From: Ktedonobacter sp.
Lineage (GTDB): Bacteria > Chloroflexota > Ktedonobacteria > Ktedonobacterales > Ktedonobacteraceae
Length of the DNA: 7,568 nucleotides
Reading direction: 5' to 3'
Assembly (NCBI GenBank): GCA_003450555.1
Contig: DMFQ01000370.1
Location: 1 to 7,568, forward strand
Of this stretch, positions 1 to 6,356 are shown piece after piece. Each line of letters starts with the position of its first letter. The stretch's first letter is position 1. The position numbers were made by a program, and so were the translations under genes. Under the pieces are notes generated by a model. The model ran no database searches and was not told the origin of the DNA. It worked only from the letters and a program-made list of their open reading frames with translations.

Positions 1-55
1 CAGCCGCGATTGCAGCGCCCTAATGTTCAGTCCCCTTTAGCCGTGAACTCAGGAT

Positions 56-110
56 AAAGAGCATACAGCCTGGTGCGGGTTTTCACCTGGCACCAGGCTG
101 TATGCTCTTT
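56..110. repeat. Perfect 21-bp inverted repeat (long hairpin)
   Basis: Bases 56-76 are an exact reverse complement of 90-110, with a 13-base loop (77-89). The arms include AGCATACAGCCTGGTGC and its complement. In RNA this would be a very stable stem on either strand. Only three T's follow the stem on each strand, so it is a poor classical intrinsic terminator. It could be a bidirectional transcription barrier, an RNA-processing site, or a dispersed palindromic repeat or MITE remnant. The arms themselves are seen directly; the role is open. Confidence 0.85.
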
Positions 111-126
111 GGGGCGCCATTCATTG
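111..126 (+). repeat. Short GC-rich repeat, copy 1
   Basis: GGGGCGCCATTCATTG directly follows the long hairpin. It matches 1386-1401 (GGGGCGCCATTGATTG) at 15 of 16 positions. The two copies flank the hydrolase gene in direct orientation. This copy lacks the right-hand GGCGCC arm that makes the second copy a hairpin, so it may be a decayed member of a dispersed intergenic repeat family. That is inference from two copies only. Confidence 0.5.
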
Positions 127-289
127 CAACACTGTACCAGCAGCTGGGATAAACAGTTTTGTGGCTCCTTGTACAATGCAATAATTATCTACACCACCAC
201 CGAGGGAAGAACTTGCAATGGGGAACCTGGCCATCCTGGTAATGAGCCAATGAAAAATGGTAGAATAACGAAGCAAAGCAGAACCATAT

Positions 290-295
290 AGGAGG
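290..295 (+). promoter_or_regulatory. Ribosome binding site of the hydrolase gene
   Basis: AGGAGG lies 11 bases before the ATG at 307. It is a full match to the anti-Shine-Dalgarno core, with spacing slightly long, and supports the 307 start. No other in-frame start has a comparable site. Confidence 0.75.
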
Positions 296-306
296 AACCA
301 TTTAGC

Positions 307-1386
307 ATGACCACAGCACCGTTATTCCCTGGTATAAATCAGTCCAGGGTGAAGACAAACAGGCTAGAGATAGCTTACCTGGAGGCAGGTTCAGGAAACA
401 CCCCTATCGTATTAGTACATGGCAATTGCTCTTCATCTCTCTTCTTTGAGGACTTCATGCTGGCATTAGCCGGTACAGGGCGTTACAACGTGTATGCTCC
501 CGATATGCGCGGCTATGGTGATACTGAGACATTGCCAGTAGATGCAACACGAGCGATGCGCGATTATTCCGATGATCTGTATGTATTCGTCCAGACGCTT
601 GGTTTGAGCTCGTTTCATCTGTTTGGCTGGTCACTGGGCGGCAATATCGCCATACAGTATGCTATAGACCATCCGGATACGCTACGTTCTCTCACATTAC
701 AAGCGCCTAGCTCTCCTTTCGGCTTTGGCGGAACAAAGGGAATCGAAGGCTCTCCAACGTGGCCAGACTTCGCCGGAAGCGGAGGAGGCACAGTTAATGC
801 TGATTTTGTGCAACGCATCTCTCAAGGAGATCGCGGTGACGAGCAAAACTCTCCAAGAACCGTGATAAATACTTTCTACTATAAACCACCCTTCCGCGCT
901 CCCTTTGATAGGGAAGAAGTATATCTCAGCGGACTGCTCTCGACGAAAATTACTCCTGGCAACTATCCAGGTGATTCGATCGCCTCGCATAACTGGCCAA
1001 ATGTAGCGCCCGGCATGTTCGGCGTCAATAATGCACTTTCACCCAAATACATGAATCAGGCAGATTTTGCCGCTATCAATCCCAAAGTGCCAGTTCTGTG
1101 GATACGCGGTGACAGCGATCAAATTGTATCTGATACCTCGTTTTTTGATCTTGGATTTTTAGGTCAGCTAGGCGCAGTTCCCGGTTGGCCCGGAGCCGAA
1201 GTCTATCCCCCACAACCTATGGTGAGCCAGACGCGCGCTGTTTTGGATACCTACCAGGCAAATGGTGGTCAATACCGCGAAGTGGTCTTGCCTGACTGCG
1301 GCCACTCTCCTCACATCGAAAAACAGGAGACAGTCTTTGAGCTTGTCCATTCATTTACACTAGAGCATGACAAAATATCGACGTAG
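307..1386 (+). CDS. Alpha/beta hydrolase
   Basis: A 359-residue alpha/beta-hydrolase-fold enzyme, probably a cytoplasmic esterase, lipase or related hydrolase; there is no signal peptide. The fold landmarks are in order: an oxyanion-region His-Gly (H38-G39 in VLVHGN), the DMRGYG loop (66-71), the nucleophile elbow GWSLGG with Ser109, the acid in RGDSDQ (Asp271 by alignment of the GxxD pattern, Asp269 less likely) and the catalytic His333 in CGHSPHIE. The triad is therefore intact. Between about residues 135 and 260 there is a long lid or cap, making the protein longer than the usual 260-300 residues; the cap is rich in Gly, Pro and aromatics and would set substrate choice. The substrate cannot be read from sequence. 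The ATG is backed by AGGAGG. The gene stands alone: non-coding DNA lies upstream and it is convergent with the next gene. Family assignment is secure, specificity unknown. Confidence 0.93.
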   Translation: MTTAPLFPGINQSRVKTNRLEIAYLEAGSGNTPIVLVHGNCSSSLFFEDFMLALAGTGRYNVYAPDMRGYGDTETLPVDATRAMRDYSDDLYVFVQTLGLSSFHLFGWSLGGNIAIQYAIDHPDTLRSLTLQAPSSPFGFGGTKGIEGSPTWPDFAGSGGGTVNADFVQRISQGDRGDEQNSPRTVINTFYYKPPFRAPFDREEVYLSGLLSTKITPGNYPGDSIASHNWPNVAPGMFGVNNALSPKYMNQADFAAINPKVPVLWIRGDSDQIVSDTSFFDLGFLGQLGAVPGWPGAEVYPPQPMVSQTRAVLDTYQANGGQYREVVLPDCGHSPHIEKQETVFELVHSFTLEHDKIST

Positions 1387-1406
1387 GGGCGCCATTGATT
1401 GGCGCC
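1386..1406 (+). repeat. GGCGCC hairpin repeat, copy 2, at the hydrolase stop codon
   Basis: GGCGCCA (1388-1394) and TGGCGCC (1400-1406) form a 7-bp stem with a 5-base loop. The repeat unit starts on the last base of the hydrolase TAG stop. It shares 15 of 16 bases with 111-126. The position just after a stop suits mRNA 3'-end stabilisation or weak termination, but no T-run follows. It may equally be a genome-wide dispersed palindrome. Confidence 0.55.
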
Positions 1407-1469
1407 AGCCGAGCCGATCCACACAGGCGGTCGTCAATGAAAGTGGGAATGTGCCTCCACATCATACAC

Positions 1470-1497
1470 CCCTGGACGGGCTTAAGCCCGTCCAGGG
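1470..1497. repeat. 28-bp perfect palindrome in the convergent gap
   Basis: The 14 bases before the centre (between 1483 and 1484, core CTTAAG) are perfectly complementary to the 14 after it; the arm reads CCCTGGACGGGCTT. It sits between the ends of two convergent genes (stops at 1386 and 1550), where a bidirectional terminator would be useful. With no spacer, the RNA hairpin must open a few central bases as loop, and there is no T-tract on either strand. The symmetry is observed; a termination role is a guess, and a dispersed intergenic repeat is equally likely. Confidence 0.7.
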
Positions 1498-1549
1498 TGC
1501 TTCGCTCCTTATCTTAACGCTTATAGGGCTGACTGGATAATGAGCCTAC

Positions 1550-1945
1550 TTATGCTGTAGCCATCGCATCTGTCCGCACGTGTGTCTGCGAAACTAAGAC
1601 GAGTATGATAACGCCGACTCCAGCGACAACATGTGGTAACCAGACATTCGGAGCCTGATTCGAGAAACCAAACAGGAATGGTGAGGCAGCAAGCAGCGCA
1701 GAAGCAATAAAATCCAGAATCAGGTGAACTGGCATGGGGATAAATTTCAGGGCAGGTATGCCGCGCTCGTAGTCCGTCAAGAGACTATAAAGAATGAGGC
1801 CGATACCTAGCACGATGGGGAGTATAACGGCTACCCCACCCATACTGAAAAATCCAAAGAGAAATGGCGCTGCAATTAAGACAATACCTCCAATGTAATC
1901 GAAGTACCCATGCAGCCATGTTGGAACGAAACGAATGCTGTTCAT
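1550..1945 (-). CDS. SPW-repeat-like four-helix membrane protein
   Basis: A 131-residue, strongly hydrophobic protein with four predicted membrane helices at about 12-33, 36-56, 72-94 and 101-120. It is an internal duplication: residues 12-32 and 74-94 share the pattern H-x3-D-[YF]-I, then L-x-A-[AS]-P-F-L-F-G-F. That pattern resembles the SPW repeat family (Pfam SPW), where a Ser-Pro-Trp motif ends the helix; here Trp is replaced by Phe. Family members are small inner-membrane proteins of unknown function. The ATG at 1945 has an AAAGGA ribosome binding site six bases upstream (1951-1956 on the plus strand). It is convergent with the hydrolase and divergent from the kinase, so it is probably transcribed alone. 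Being a real membrane protein is near certain; the family name is likely, and the function is unknown. Confidence 0.85.
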   Translation of the reverse strand: MNSIRFVPTWLHGYFDYIGGIVLIAAPFLFGFFSMGGVAVILPIVLGIGLILYSLLTDYERGIPALKFIPMPVHLILDFIASALLAASPFLFGFSNQAPNVWLPHVVAGVGVIILVLVSQTHVRTDAMATA

Positions 1946-1959
1946 AATAATCCTTTCTT

Positions 1960-1998
1960 CGTACCGTGGCTGAGTGTATCAGCGAGAATAACGGTACG
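1960..1998 (-). repeat. 8-bp inverted repeat in the leader of the SPW-like gene
   Basis: CGTACCGT (1960-1967) is the exact reverse complement of ACGGTACG (1991-1998), with 23 bases between. It lies 15-53 bases upstream of the SPW-like start codon. It could be an operator for a dimeric repressor or a leader hairpin. I could not assign the gene's promoter with confidence, so the relation to transcription is unknown. Confidence 0.35.
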
Positions 1999-2151
1999 AT
2001 ACTATTTTGCACCCCTTTAGCATTACGTAAACACTTTAAGGGTATTGACTATTGATATATACGACACAAAACAAGATGCAGATCATTCAACTCTCAGCAT
2101 CCCCTCCTCTGCATTTCGTAGCAGTTGACGTGAAACCAGGCCAATTTTGGC

Positions 2152-2180
2152 TTGACATACTTCCTGGGTATCTCTACAAT
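2152..2180 (+). promoter_or_regulatory. Near-consensus sigma70-type promoter of the kinase gene
   Basis: TTGACA (2152-2157) and TACAAT (2175-2180) are separated by exactly 17 bases. The -35 is a perfect consensus hexamer and the -10 has one mismatch. Transcription should start near 2187, giving a leader of about 50 bases before the ATG at 2236. The promoter overlaps the start of the longest open frame (TTG at 2152) and also an ATG at 2179, and so excludes both as translation starts for this transcript. Confidence 0.75.
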
Positions 2181-2223
2181 GAAGCAATTGAAGAGAAGTC
2201 GTGGGAGTAAAACACTCCGGAGA

Positions 2224-2228
2224 AGAGG
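2224..2228 (+). promoter_or_regulatory. Ribosome binding site that decides the kinase start
   Basis: AGAGG is seven bases upstream of the ATG at 2236, whereas the upstream candidates at 2152 and 2179 have no Shine-Dalgarno match. Together with the promoter at 2152-2180 it fixes the start at 2236. Confidence 0.65.
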
Positions 2229-2235
2229 TTGCTTG

Positions 2236-3957
2236 ATGGCAGACTACTCAGGTCAGCAACTCGGTAACTATCGAGTCATCGGCCTCATTGGACGCGGCGG
2301 ATTCGCTGATGTTTACCTCGGTGAGCACAACTATCTTAAGGTGCAGGTTGCTCTTAAAGTGCTGTCCACGACCATGACCAACCAGGAGGATATGGATAGC
2401 TTCCTCAAGGAGGCACAGACGATTGCTCGCCTGATCCATCCCCATATCATACGGGTCACAGACTTTGGTGTGGAGCATGACGTCCCCTTCCTGGTGATGG
2501 ACTACGCGCCCAATGGCACACTGCGCCAGAGGCATCCGAATGGTACGCGGATTCCCCTGGCTACCATTGTCCCGTATGTCAGGCAGCTTGCCGGCGCTTT
2601 GCAGCATGCGCACGAGAAACAGTTCATTCACCGTGATGTGAAACCGGAGAATATGCTGGTGGGGGAACGCAACGATATCCTGCTGAGCGATTTCGGTATT
2701 GCCCTCATAGCCCAAAGTTCTCGCTATCAGAATGTGACGGAGATGATAGGGACAGTACCTTATATGGCACCCGAACAAATTCAAGGCAAACCGCGTCCCG
2801 CCAGCGATCAGTATGCCCTGGCCGTCATTGTGTACGAATGGCTGACCGGAGAGCGCCCTTTTAGGGGGTCCTTCACTGAAATCGCTACGCAGCACGTTCT
2901 GGCTACTCCGCCAAGCTTGCGTGAGAAGCTACCGATGGTCTCAACTGAGGTGGAGGAAGTGATCCTCACCGCGCTCTCCAAACAGCCGAACCAGCGTTTC
3001 AAGAGCATCGTGGCCTTCGCCAACGCTCTTGAGCAGGCAGCAGCCCTTGCATCCGGGGGCAAATCTTCATCTCCACCGTTCTCTGTCGAGCCGCTGGCGA
3101 AAGCTTCATTGCTATCAATACAGAGCGCAGAAGCTTCACCGCTTCTCCCGGTTCAAGCAGAGAAGGTCACTCCATTTCTCGAGAGTTCATCGCCCGCCAG
3201 TATGCCAGCGACCGAGGCAAACACACCTCGCCCAGCCATTGCGTCGCCTTCTGACGACACCTCCTCGGCTTCTGTTCAAATGAAACAGGCGGTCAGCACA
3301 CCTGATGAACAGAATGGGGTTTCAAGGAGTCGTGTTGGACATATAGCAATGAGGCTGACGCAGGGGATAGGCAAACGGCAGGTACTGGCTGTGGCGCTGG
3401 GCATTCTGCTGTATGGAGGGGCTAGCTATGCCATCAGTTCCTTGTATAAAGCGGATAGTTCTGTAGTGACGGACAGTCTTCCCATTTTCAGCCAGTCTAT
3501 TGACGCCGGCATTGTCCTCGCTGATGTGGCCCTCATTATTCCACTCTTCGTGGCAGCCATCGCTGGTCCTCTGGCTGGACTTCTCACTGTCGCTACCGGA
3601 TTGTATCTGGGTGATCTCTTTGCTGGCTACAGCGCCAATGCTGATTACTATGGAGGTTCCTGGACCTGGATTGTTGGTAGGGTTCTGATCGGTATTATTG
3701 CTGGTCTCGCTGTATTCGTCACACGGGGACGCTACACGACGGCTCGCTCCCTAGCTATAGTGTTTGCAATGAGTACGATCGGGATCATTATTGGGACAGT
3801 CTTCACGACCTATGGCGATATTTGGGTTGCAGGCAAAACTGCTGATGATGCCTCGACTGGATTTTCAATACTCGCTCTCCCTGCCATGCTTGACCCAGTC
3901 TTGCTCCTCATCCTGCTCGCCGCCTATAGCGCCATTGCCTCTCGCAGAGCATCGTAA
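2236..3957 (+). CDS. Ser/Thr protein kinase with C-terminal six-helix membrane domain (ECF S-component-like)
   Basis: A 573-residue Hanks-type kinase fused to a membrane domain. The kinase spans about residues 11-270 with all key elements: Gly loop GRGGFADV (19-26), ATP Lys41 in VALKVL, alpha-C Glu59, catalytic loop HRDVKPEN (Asp134), DFG (152-154) and APE (178-180). The RD motif suggests activation-loop phosphorylation. Residues 271-370 are a low-complexity Ser/Pro/Ala linker. From 381 to 567 come six hydrophobic helices (roughly 381-402, 424-443, 444-463, 476-496, 504-524, 543-567) instead of the usual single helix with PASTA repeats. The Gly pattern with GD at 459-460 and W478/R482/G486/G490 recalls ECF-transporter S components, so ligand sensing through the membrane is an inference. 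The start at 2236 is chosen from promoter and ribosome-site positions. The kinase would be cytoplasmic. Kinase identity is certain; the membrane-domain family is tentative. Confidence 0.95.
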   Translation: MADYSGQQLGNYRVIGLIGRGGFADVYLGEHNYLKVQVALKVLSTTMTNQEDMDSFLKEAQTIARLIHPHIIRVTDFGVEHDVPFLVMDYAPNGTLRQRHPNGTRIPLATIVPYVRQLAGALQHAHEKQFIHRDVKPENMLVGERNDILLSDFGIALIAQSSRYQNVTEMIGTVPYMAPEQIQGKPRPASDQYALAVIVYEWLTGERPFRGSFTEIATQHVLATPPSLREKLPMVSTEVEEVILTALSKQPNQRFKSIVAFANALEQAAALASGGKSSSPPFSVEPLAKASLLSIQSAEASPLLPVQAEKVTPFLESSSPASMPATEANTPRPAIASPSDDTSSASVQMKQAVSTPDEQNGVSRSRVGHIAMRLTQGIGKRQVLAVALGILLYGGASYAISSLYKADSSVVTDSLPIFSQSIDAGIVLADVALIIPLFVAAIAGPLAGLLTVATGLYLGDLFAGYSANADYYGGSWTWIVGRVLIGIIAGLAVFVTRGRYTTARSLAIVFAMSTIGIIIGTVFTTYGDIWVAGKTADDASTGFSILALPAMLDPVLLLILLAAYSAIASRRAS

Positions 3958-3987
3958 CGCTTCAGAATTGCCTATCGTCTTTCCGCT

Positions 3988-4749
3988 TTACGCTGGATCA
4001 CTGCCGAAAAGCGGCTCTACCATGGGGCGCATGCGAATCTCTGTAATGCGCGCGTGCTGTGGCTGTGTGGCGATGAGCAAGGCTGCCGCGGCTACGTCTT
4101 CAGCTTCCAGCATGCCCGACGCCGACACTCCCTCTTCAGTTCGTCCTGTCCCGATGGCAAATTCCGTTTTCACTCCACCAGGACAAACGACGCCAACCTT
4201 GATGCCATGTGGGCGCAGTTCGCGATCAAGCGCCTGCGTGAATCCCACCTGCGCGAATTTGGTAGCGCAATAGACTGCTTCGCCCGCGAACCCCGTCACG
4301 CCAGCCATTGATGCGATATTTATAATGACGCCTGTCTTGCGCTCAAGCAGAGTAGGGACAACATGGCGAGTGAACAAGAAGGTGCTGCGCATATTCGTAT
4401 CCATCATCGCATCGTAGTCGTCAACGCTTGTTTCAACGAGGTCTGCATACCTACCAATACCGGCATTATTGACCAGGATATCCAGGCGGCCAAGTTGCTG
4501 GGTCGCCGTCTGAACTGCACGCGTGGCCGTCTCCTCCTCGCGCACGTCGCCAACGACGACCGCGCAGCGCCGACCGTTCTTCTGTGCCTCATCAGCTAAC
4601 GCCTGCAGCCGTTCTGGACGGCGTGCCACGACAACGAGATCCGCGCCCTCGTTAAGTAATGTGTGAGCTATTGCCAAACCAATTCCCGAGCTGGCTCCTG
4701 TAATCAACGCTACCTGCCCTGCTAGCTTGCCGCCTGTTGTTGCTGCCAT
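3988..4749 (-). CDS. Short-chain dehydrogenase/reductase (SDR), NADP-type
   Basis: A 253-residue classical SDR oxidoreductase, cytoplasmic. Motifs in order: cofactor loop TGASSGIG (17-24), an Arg pair after strand beta-2 (R43-R44 in VARRPERL) that favours NADP(H), GDV (67-69), NNAG (94-97), structural Asn119, catalytic Ser147, Tyr160 and Lys164 (YCATK), and PGGVKTEF after the active site. The full tetrad is present. The C-terminal ITEIRMRPM recalls the YdfG-like/3-oxoacyl-ACP-reductase-like SDR branch, so a carbonyl or 3-hydroxyacid substrate is likely but not provable. The open frame extends upstream to GTG at 4830, but ATG 4749 has AGGAGAG six bases away (4756-4762) and begins the normal SDR N-terminus, while the GTG overlaps a promoter-like -10. 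The stop is 30 bases from the kinase stop (convergent). Family certain, substrate unknown. Confidence 0.94.
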   Translation of the reverse strand: MAATTGGKLAGQVALITGASSGIGLAIAHTLLNEGADLVVVARRPERLQALADEAQKNGRRCAVVVGDVREEETATRAVQTATQQLGRLDILVNNAGIGRYADLVETSVDDYDAMMDTNMRSTFLFTRHVVPTLLERKTGVIINIASMAGVTGFAGEAVYCATKFAQVGFTQALDRELRPHGIKVGVVCPGGVKTEFAIGTGRTEEGVSASGMLEAEDVAAAALLIATQPQHARITEIRMRPMVEPLFGSDPA

Positions 4750-4828
4750 GTGTTTCTCTCCTAACGAAATGTACTTATTCGTGCTTTTGGCACTGGTGAT
4801 CTTTCCTAAAATAGAGGATATCGACGAC

Positions 4829-4837
4829 ACTATACCA
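4829..4837 (-). promoter_or_regulatory. Possible extended -10 promoter for the SDR gene
   Basis: On the minus strand this reads TGGTATAGT: a TGn extension followed by a -10 hexamer with one mismatch to TATAAT. No good -35 is visible, which is tolerable for extended -10 promoters. Transcription would start near 4822, giving a leader of about 70 bases before ATG 4749. It would let the SDR be expressed independently of the upstream membrane-protein gene 127 bases away. Confidence 0.4.
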
Positions 4838-4876
4838 CATTACGCGAGTTTTCTTTGGGAGAAATTCCTACAACTA

Positions 4877-6172
4877 TTACGATTCCTCAGTGGGCCGTTT
4901 CGACGAACGCAGCCAGAGCGACACGTGCCCGGGCTGCATCGTTTCGTTGACCACGGCGATCAGCTGGGCGTGCAATTGCTCCAGATCCACCTCGTTGCGC
5001 AATGTTGCGCTAAAAGTTGCCAGCGTTTTGGCTGCATCATATCTCTCGCGATAGAAGCGGCGATCAATCAGGCGTTGGATACCGCTGCGTAGCGGCTGGA
5101 AGAGTGCTGCGATGGCGAGTGTCGAAATGACGATCAGGAACGGTTGATCTGTTTGAGCAGTGAATCGTCCGACCAGGCTCTCCAGCCCGATAATCAGGCC
5201 CGTGTAGACAGCAGCCAACGTGCCTGTTAGCAGGCCATAGACCAGTGCCTTATTGATGAGTATATCTACGTCCCAGAGCCGATAGCGCAAGATTGCCAGC
5301 CCAATCGAGAGGGGGATGACCAGCGACACACAGATGAGGGCCGGGGTACTGAGAGAATTGTACAAGGCACCGGGCTGGGTCAACGTGGGGATAAACATCG
5401 TGGGCACAAGTCGCACTACGGCAGCCACAATGAGAGCGCCGATCCCTAAAACTGCCCACTTGATCTGTTGGCGCTCAACCGCGTTGGACAGGTGGCGATA
5501 GCGATACCACTGGGTGCGCGCGAGGCACAGCAGCGTAGCGAGCCAGAGCAATTCAGCGAACAGGCTGGGCCAGCCCGTCTCGCCTAAAGGCCAGAGGGAT
5601 AGGAAGTGATATGAGAATTCCTCGACAAAATCCATACCCACCAGCAGCGGGATCCAGCGGTTCACAAAGCGCCCGTTGGGAAAAAGCGAAAAGACGAGAA
5701 AGAAGCCAAAGCGAGCCAGCAAGTTTGCGAGCGGAGTAGGAAACTGATGTGCCTGGGAGGTCGTATAAGTGCCAAGAGAGAAGGCACCAGTGATTGTCCC
5801 CGTGTTCCACAGCACTAAAAGCAACGCCACCAGCAGCGCCATCCAGTCGTCGGACTTGCGCCAGGCTATCAACGCTGCAACGGACAAACATAAGACCGCT
5901 GAAAGCAGAATGAGCGTGATCTGGAGGGCTGCATAGTCGCCAAGCGAGAGACCCAGCCTCTGAAGCGCCTCAAAGGCTGTGTACGTGAGTTGCCCATAAG
6001 CACAGCCAGAGCCAACACAGACGGTCTGCACCTGGGTTATGAAAGCCGATAGCTTGACCAGAAACACAATCAGGCTGAAGAGTGCTATGGCACCCACTAC
6101 GGTGCACATCAAAACGCGCCTGCGCCCATGCAGACGCGTCCCTGCGCTCCTGGATAGCCCAGGGGTGATCAT
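4877..6172 (-). CDS. ComP-like multi-pass membrane sensor protein lacking a kinase domain
   Basis: A 431-residue inner-membrane protein (from ATG 6172) with about eight to ten hydrophobic helices. The first helix is followed by an extracytoplasmic loop with two Cys in CVGSGC (plus-strand codons near 6002-6019) that could pair. Motifs include FPNGRF (164-169), ERQQIKWAVLG (233-243), and YRLWDVDILINKALVYG (297-313), typical of the sensor part of ComP-type histidine kinases in Chloroflexota, Firmicutes and Actinobacteria. A cytoplasmic segment follows (IDRRFYRERYDAAKTL, then EVDLEQL and QPGHVSLWLR), and the protein stops there: no H-box, no ATPase domain. Such short forms are common in Ktedonobacteria as I recall them. 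Start choice is uncertain: ATG 6172 has AGGAG 14 bases upstream, while in-frame TTG 6214 has AGGAG at seven bases and TTG 6220 opens the frame. It is divergent from the LRR gene. Ligand and partner are unknown. Confidence 0.88.
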   Translation of the reverse strand: MITPGLSRSAGTRLHGRRRVLMCTVVGAIALFSLIVFLVKLSAFITQVQTVCVGSGCAYGQLTYTAFEALQRLGLSLGDYAALQITLILLSAVLCLSVAALIAWRKSDDWMALLVALLLVLWNTGTITGAFSLGTYTTSQAHQFPTPLANLLARFGFFLVFSLFPNGRFVNRWIPLLVGMDFVEEFSYHFLSLWPLGETGWPSLFAELLWLATLLCLARTQWYRYRHLSNAVERQQIKWAVLGIGALIVAAVVRLVPTMFIPTLTQPGALYNSLSTPALICVSLVIPLSIGLAILRYRLWDVDILINKALVYGLLTGTLAAVYTGLIIGLESLVGRFTAQTDQPFLIVISTLAIAALFQPLRSGIQRLIDRRFYRERYDAAKTLATFSATLRNEVDLEQLHAQLIAVVNETMQPGHVSLWLRSSKRPTEES

Positions 6173-6327
6173 AGGGTTGACAGTAGCTCCTACCTCATGA
6201 GATGGAAGGCTCAAAGACAAGCTCCTTCTTGCCGGATTTGGACCGCGTCTGAACTCCTGAGGAAAGTAGCACCTTCCCTGTCAAGGCATTACGCGGACCT
6301 TACTCTACTACCAGTGTATCACACGTT

Positions 6328-6344
6328 CGTTACCAAAACGTTAC
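6328..6344 (+). promoter_or_regulatory. Direct CGTTAC repeats upstream of the LRR promoter
   Basis: CGTTAC occurs at 6328-6333 and 6339-6344, one helical turn (11 bases) apart, ending 12 bases before the -35 at 6357. This geometry fits an activator binding site. Two hexamers in one place can also arise by chance, so this is a weak call. Confidence 0.25.
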
Positions 6345-6356
6345 TACTGAATTCTC

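Larger units (their letters stand above)
1..306. other. Non-coding leader upstream of the hydrolase gene
   Basis: No convincing gene lies here. The stretch holds a long hairpin (56-110), a GC-rich short repeat (111-126) and the ribosome binding site of the hydrolase gene (290-295). A 72-codon open frame at 73-291 begins inside the hairpin loop, has no ribosome binding site and resembles nothing I know, so I treat it as chance. I see isolated -10-like hexamers (TACAAT at 172-177, TAGAAT at 261-266) but no matching -35 at proper spacing, so the hydrolase promoter is not assigned. Confidence 0.6.

Noticed and set aside
73..291. 72-codon plus-strand open frame before the hydrolase gene
   Set aside because: It starts at the left edge of a hairpin loop, has no ribosome binding site, an unlikely composition (many Cys, His and Thr) and no recognisable family.
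2152..2235. N-terminal extension of the kinase from TTG 2152 or ATG 2179
   Set aside because: Both candidates overlap the promoter hexamers and lack a ribosome binding site; ATG 2236 has one and gives the normal kinase N-terminus.
2248..2895. 215-codon minus-strand open frame opposite the kinase
   Set aside because: It lies antisense to well-conserved kinase motifs and has no family resemblance; it is a by-product of codon bias in the kinase gene.
3983..4014. CCGCTTT/AAAGCGG 7-bp inverted repeat at the kinase-SDR junction as a bidirectional terminator
   Set aside because: The loop is 18 bases, one arm overlaps the SDR stop and the other lies in its coding region, and no T-run follows on either strand.
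4750..4830. 27-residue N-terminal extension of the SDR from GTG 4830
   Set aside because: ATG 4749 has AGGAGAG at six bases and starts the standard Rossmann N-terminus; the GTG overlaps a -10-like element.
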